Shown in pieces: positions 5,821-7,030 of a DNA stretch of 7,030 nt (positions are counted from its first letter, which is position 1; each line of letters begins with the position of its first letter). A model generated the notes under the pieces. It searched no databases, was not told the DNA's origin, and worked only from the letters and a program-made list of their open reading frames with translations. A program made the position numbers and the translations under genes. Source of the DNA: Oscillospiraceae bacterium (GTDB lineage: Bacteria; Bacillota; Clostridia; Oscillospirales; Ruminococcaceae); NCBI GenBank assembly GCA_016303195.1, contig JAEDMD010000099.1:1-7030 (forward strand), given 5' to 3'.

Positions 5821-6414
5821 TCAGCCTTCCATGCGGGCTTTGATGTAATGTTCGAGCATATCCACAGTCTTGCCGATACCAAGACGGGAGCTGTTGATAG
5901 AAAGATCGTATATTCTTGAATCTCCCCAGTTTCCTGTGCAGTGGTAGTTGTGATAATGCTTTCTCTTTTTGTCCTTTTTGACGATGAACTTAGCGGCTTC
6001 TTCCTCGTTAAGCTCATAAAGTTCCATGATACGCTTTACCTTCTGGTCCATGTCACCGAGGATGAAAAGCGAAACAAGTGCGGGATATTTTTTCAGCTTA
6101 GTCTCTGAACATCGTCCCACAACAACGAAGGATTCGCCGTTCTTAGCCTTTTCATCAAGGATGCTGAACTGCATTTCCGCAACATTGTCCTCGATGGAAT
6201 TGCTGTATCCGTTTACTCGCCTTGAAAGTATTTTCAGCTTCGGGGCTTCGTCATACTTTTCAACTTCTTCGGCAGTCATGCCCATTTTCTCAGCTATCTC
6301 AGTGATGAGATGGCGGTCATATATCGGGATATTGAATCTTTTTGCAAGTTCTTCTGCAATGACACGTCCGCCGCTTCCGAATTCACGGCCGACAGAAATA
6401 ATTATCTGAGACAT
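5821..6414 (-). CDS. Cytidylate kinase-like family protein
   Basis: A 197-residue P-loop protein of the Cytidylate_kin2 type. It begins SQIIISVGREFGSGGR (2-17), where the family has a glycine-rich loop resembling that of nucleoside monophosphate kinases but without the usual Walker A lysine (GSGGR instead of G-K-S/T). Further landmarks are PIYDRHLI (30-37), FVVVGRC (96-102), VSLFILG (114-120), a basic lid-like stretch KKDKKRKHYHNY (147-158), and YDLSINSSRLGIGKTVDML (169-187) at the C-terminus. This is the same order as in kinases that phosphorylate CMP, but no activity has been shown for this subfamily to my knowledge, so true CMP kinase function should not be assumed. The start at ATG 6414 has AGGAGGT (6422-6428) 7 bases upstream. 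It lies 17 bases after the transporter gene, hence is co-transcribed with it, and is followed by a terminator. Confidence 0.88.
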   Translation of the reverse strand: MSQIIISVGREFGSGGRVIAEELAKRFNIPIYDRHLITEIAEKMGMTAEEVEKYDEAPKLKILSRRVNGYSNSIEDNVAEMQFSILDEKAKNGESFVVVGRCSETKLKKYPALVSLFILGDMDQKVKRIMELYELNEEEAAKFIVKKDKKRKHYHNYHCTGNWGDSRIYDLSINSSRLGIGKTVDMLEHYIKARMEG

Positions 6415-6431
6415 AAAACAGACCTCCTATA

Positions 6432-7030
6432 TCAAAGATATCTTACGAAAAGGTAAACGGTAGAGATCGCAAGAACTATAATAGTTGCAGGAGCGATCTT
6501 CTTGCAGTAGCGTCCCCAGCCGATGGGGTAGCCGTTCTTAGCGGCAACTGATGTGCCGACAACGTTGGCAGATGCGCCGATAGGAGTTGCGCTTCCGCCG
6601 ATATCAGTACCGATAGCAAGTGCCCATGCGAGAGTGCTTATCGGAACACCTGAGGTTTCTGCAAGGCTCTGGATGATAGGCACCATAGTAGCCGCAAACG
6701 GGATATTGTCCACGAAAGCGCTTGCGATAGCGGATATCCAGAGGATGATAGCGATCATGAGCATTACATTGCCGTCACTGATATCGCCGATGAAGTTAGC
6801 GATGAGTTTGAGTATGCCTGTTTCTTCAAGTCCGCTTACAACGATGAACAGACCGATGAAGAAAACAAGAGTCTTGTAATCGACTTTTTTGAGAAGTTCG
6901 AGAGCGTGTTTGCCTGAGGTGATGAGGGTGATAATAGCGATGAAAAGTCCTATTGTAGCAACTGTAAGATGTGTTGTGGCATGAGTTACAAGAAGTATGA
7001 CCGCCGATGTAAAGATAATACAGCTTATCG
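6432..7030 (-). CDS. ArsB/NhaD-type (SLC13/CitMHS) transporter, partial
   Basis: The C-terminal 199 or so residues of an integral membrane permease. The N-terminal part lies beyond the window edge, and the frame stays open from 7030 to the stop at 6432. Five or so hydrophobic segments are visible. Signature stretches of the ion-transporter superfamily are AFVDNIPFAATMVPII and GTDIGGSATPIGASANVV, the second re-entrant loop region carrying the substrate and cation site in this fold. KTLVFFIGLFIVVSGL lies just before them. Members move arsenite, sodium and protons, or citrate and other di- and tricarboxylates, and this fragment does not decide which. The C-terminus (STVYLFVRYL) is complete. The downstream kinase-like gene has its ribosome-binding site directly after this stop, so the two form an operon. 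Confidence 0.87.
   Translation of the reverse strand, partial: ISCIIFTSAVILLVTHATTHLTVATIGLFIAIITLITSGKHALELLKKVDYKTLVFFIGLFIVVSGLEETGILKLIANFIGDISDGNVMLMIAIILWISAIASAFVDNIPFAATMVPIIQSLAETSGVPISTLAWALAIGTDIGGSATPIGASANVVGTSVAAKNGYPIGWGRYCKKIAPATIIVLAISTVYLFVRYL

Noticed and set aside
5643..6017. N-terminal extension of the HD-domain frame
   Set aside because: It overlaps the kinase-like gene out of frame on the same strand, runs through the terminator and promoter, and looks low-complexity. ATG 5642 with AAAGGAG is far better supported.

Overview
The window looks like a chromosomal segment of a low-to-mid GC Gram-positive bacterium of the class Clostridia, most plausibly Ruminococcus or a close relative. 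The reasons are strong AGGAGG ribosome-binding sites, sigma-A type promoters, a Firmicutes-type cluster of decarboxylase, holB and ricT (yaaT), LexA-like GAAC-N4-GTTC boxes, and a style of small sigma-region-4 gene pair and palindromic repeats that I associate with Ruminococcaceae. The genus is an inference from memory, not a search. Every gene I accept lies on the minus strand, so transcription runs from high to low coordinates.

Right part (7030 to 5774): the C-terminal part of an ArsB/NhaD-type (SLC13/CitMHS) membrane transporter is cut by the window edge. It is followed 17 bases later by a cytidylate kinase-like P-loop protein of unknown function, and the pair ends at a clear rho-independent terminator. 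Next is a monocistronic HD-domain phosphohydrolase (5642 to 5130) with its own promoter.

Middle (5129 to 4540): about 590 bases hold no convincing gene. Most of this is one roughly 300-base imperfect palindrome (about 4775-5075) with a perfect 25-base inverted repeat at its core and a hairpin in each arm. Left of it lies a textbook promoter, TTGACA-17-TATAAT. One LexA-like box fills its spacer and a second lies just after the predicted start site.

Left part (4539 to 184): a tightly packed six-gene operon. It comprises a 77-residue probable coiled-coil protein, a 98-residue sigma-70 region 4 protein overlapping it by 14 bases, an Orn/Lys/Arg decarboxylase-family protein, holB (DNA polymerase III delta'), ricT/yaaT (PSP1 family) and queH (epoxyqueuosine reductase). 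The last three or four genes resemble the Bacillus yaaO-tmk-darA-yaaR-holB-yaaT cluster, but tmk, darA and yaaR are absent between the decarboxylase and holB, and queH follows ricT. The end of queH, including its stop codon, lies inside a second palindromic repeat element (about 56-192 or 199) built from TAATGCG-like heptamers.

The most interesting arrangement is the SOS-like promoter. If it works as it reads, replication clamp-loader, RNA-processing and tRNA-modification genes would be placed behind a damage-controlled promoter, together with a small sigma-like regulator pair.
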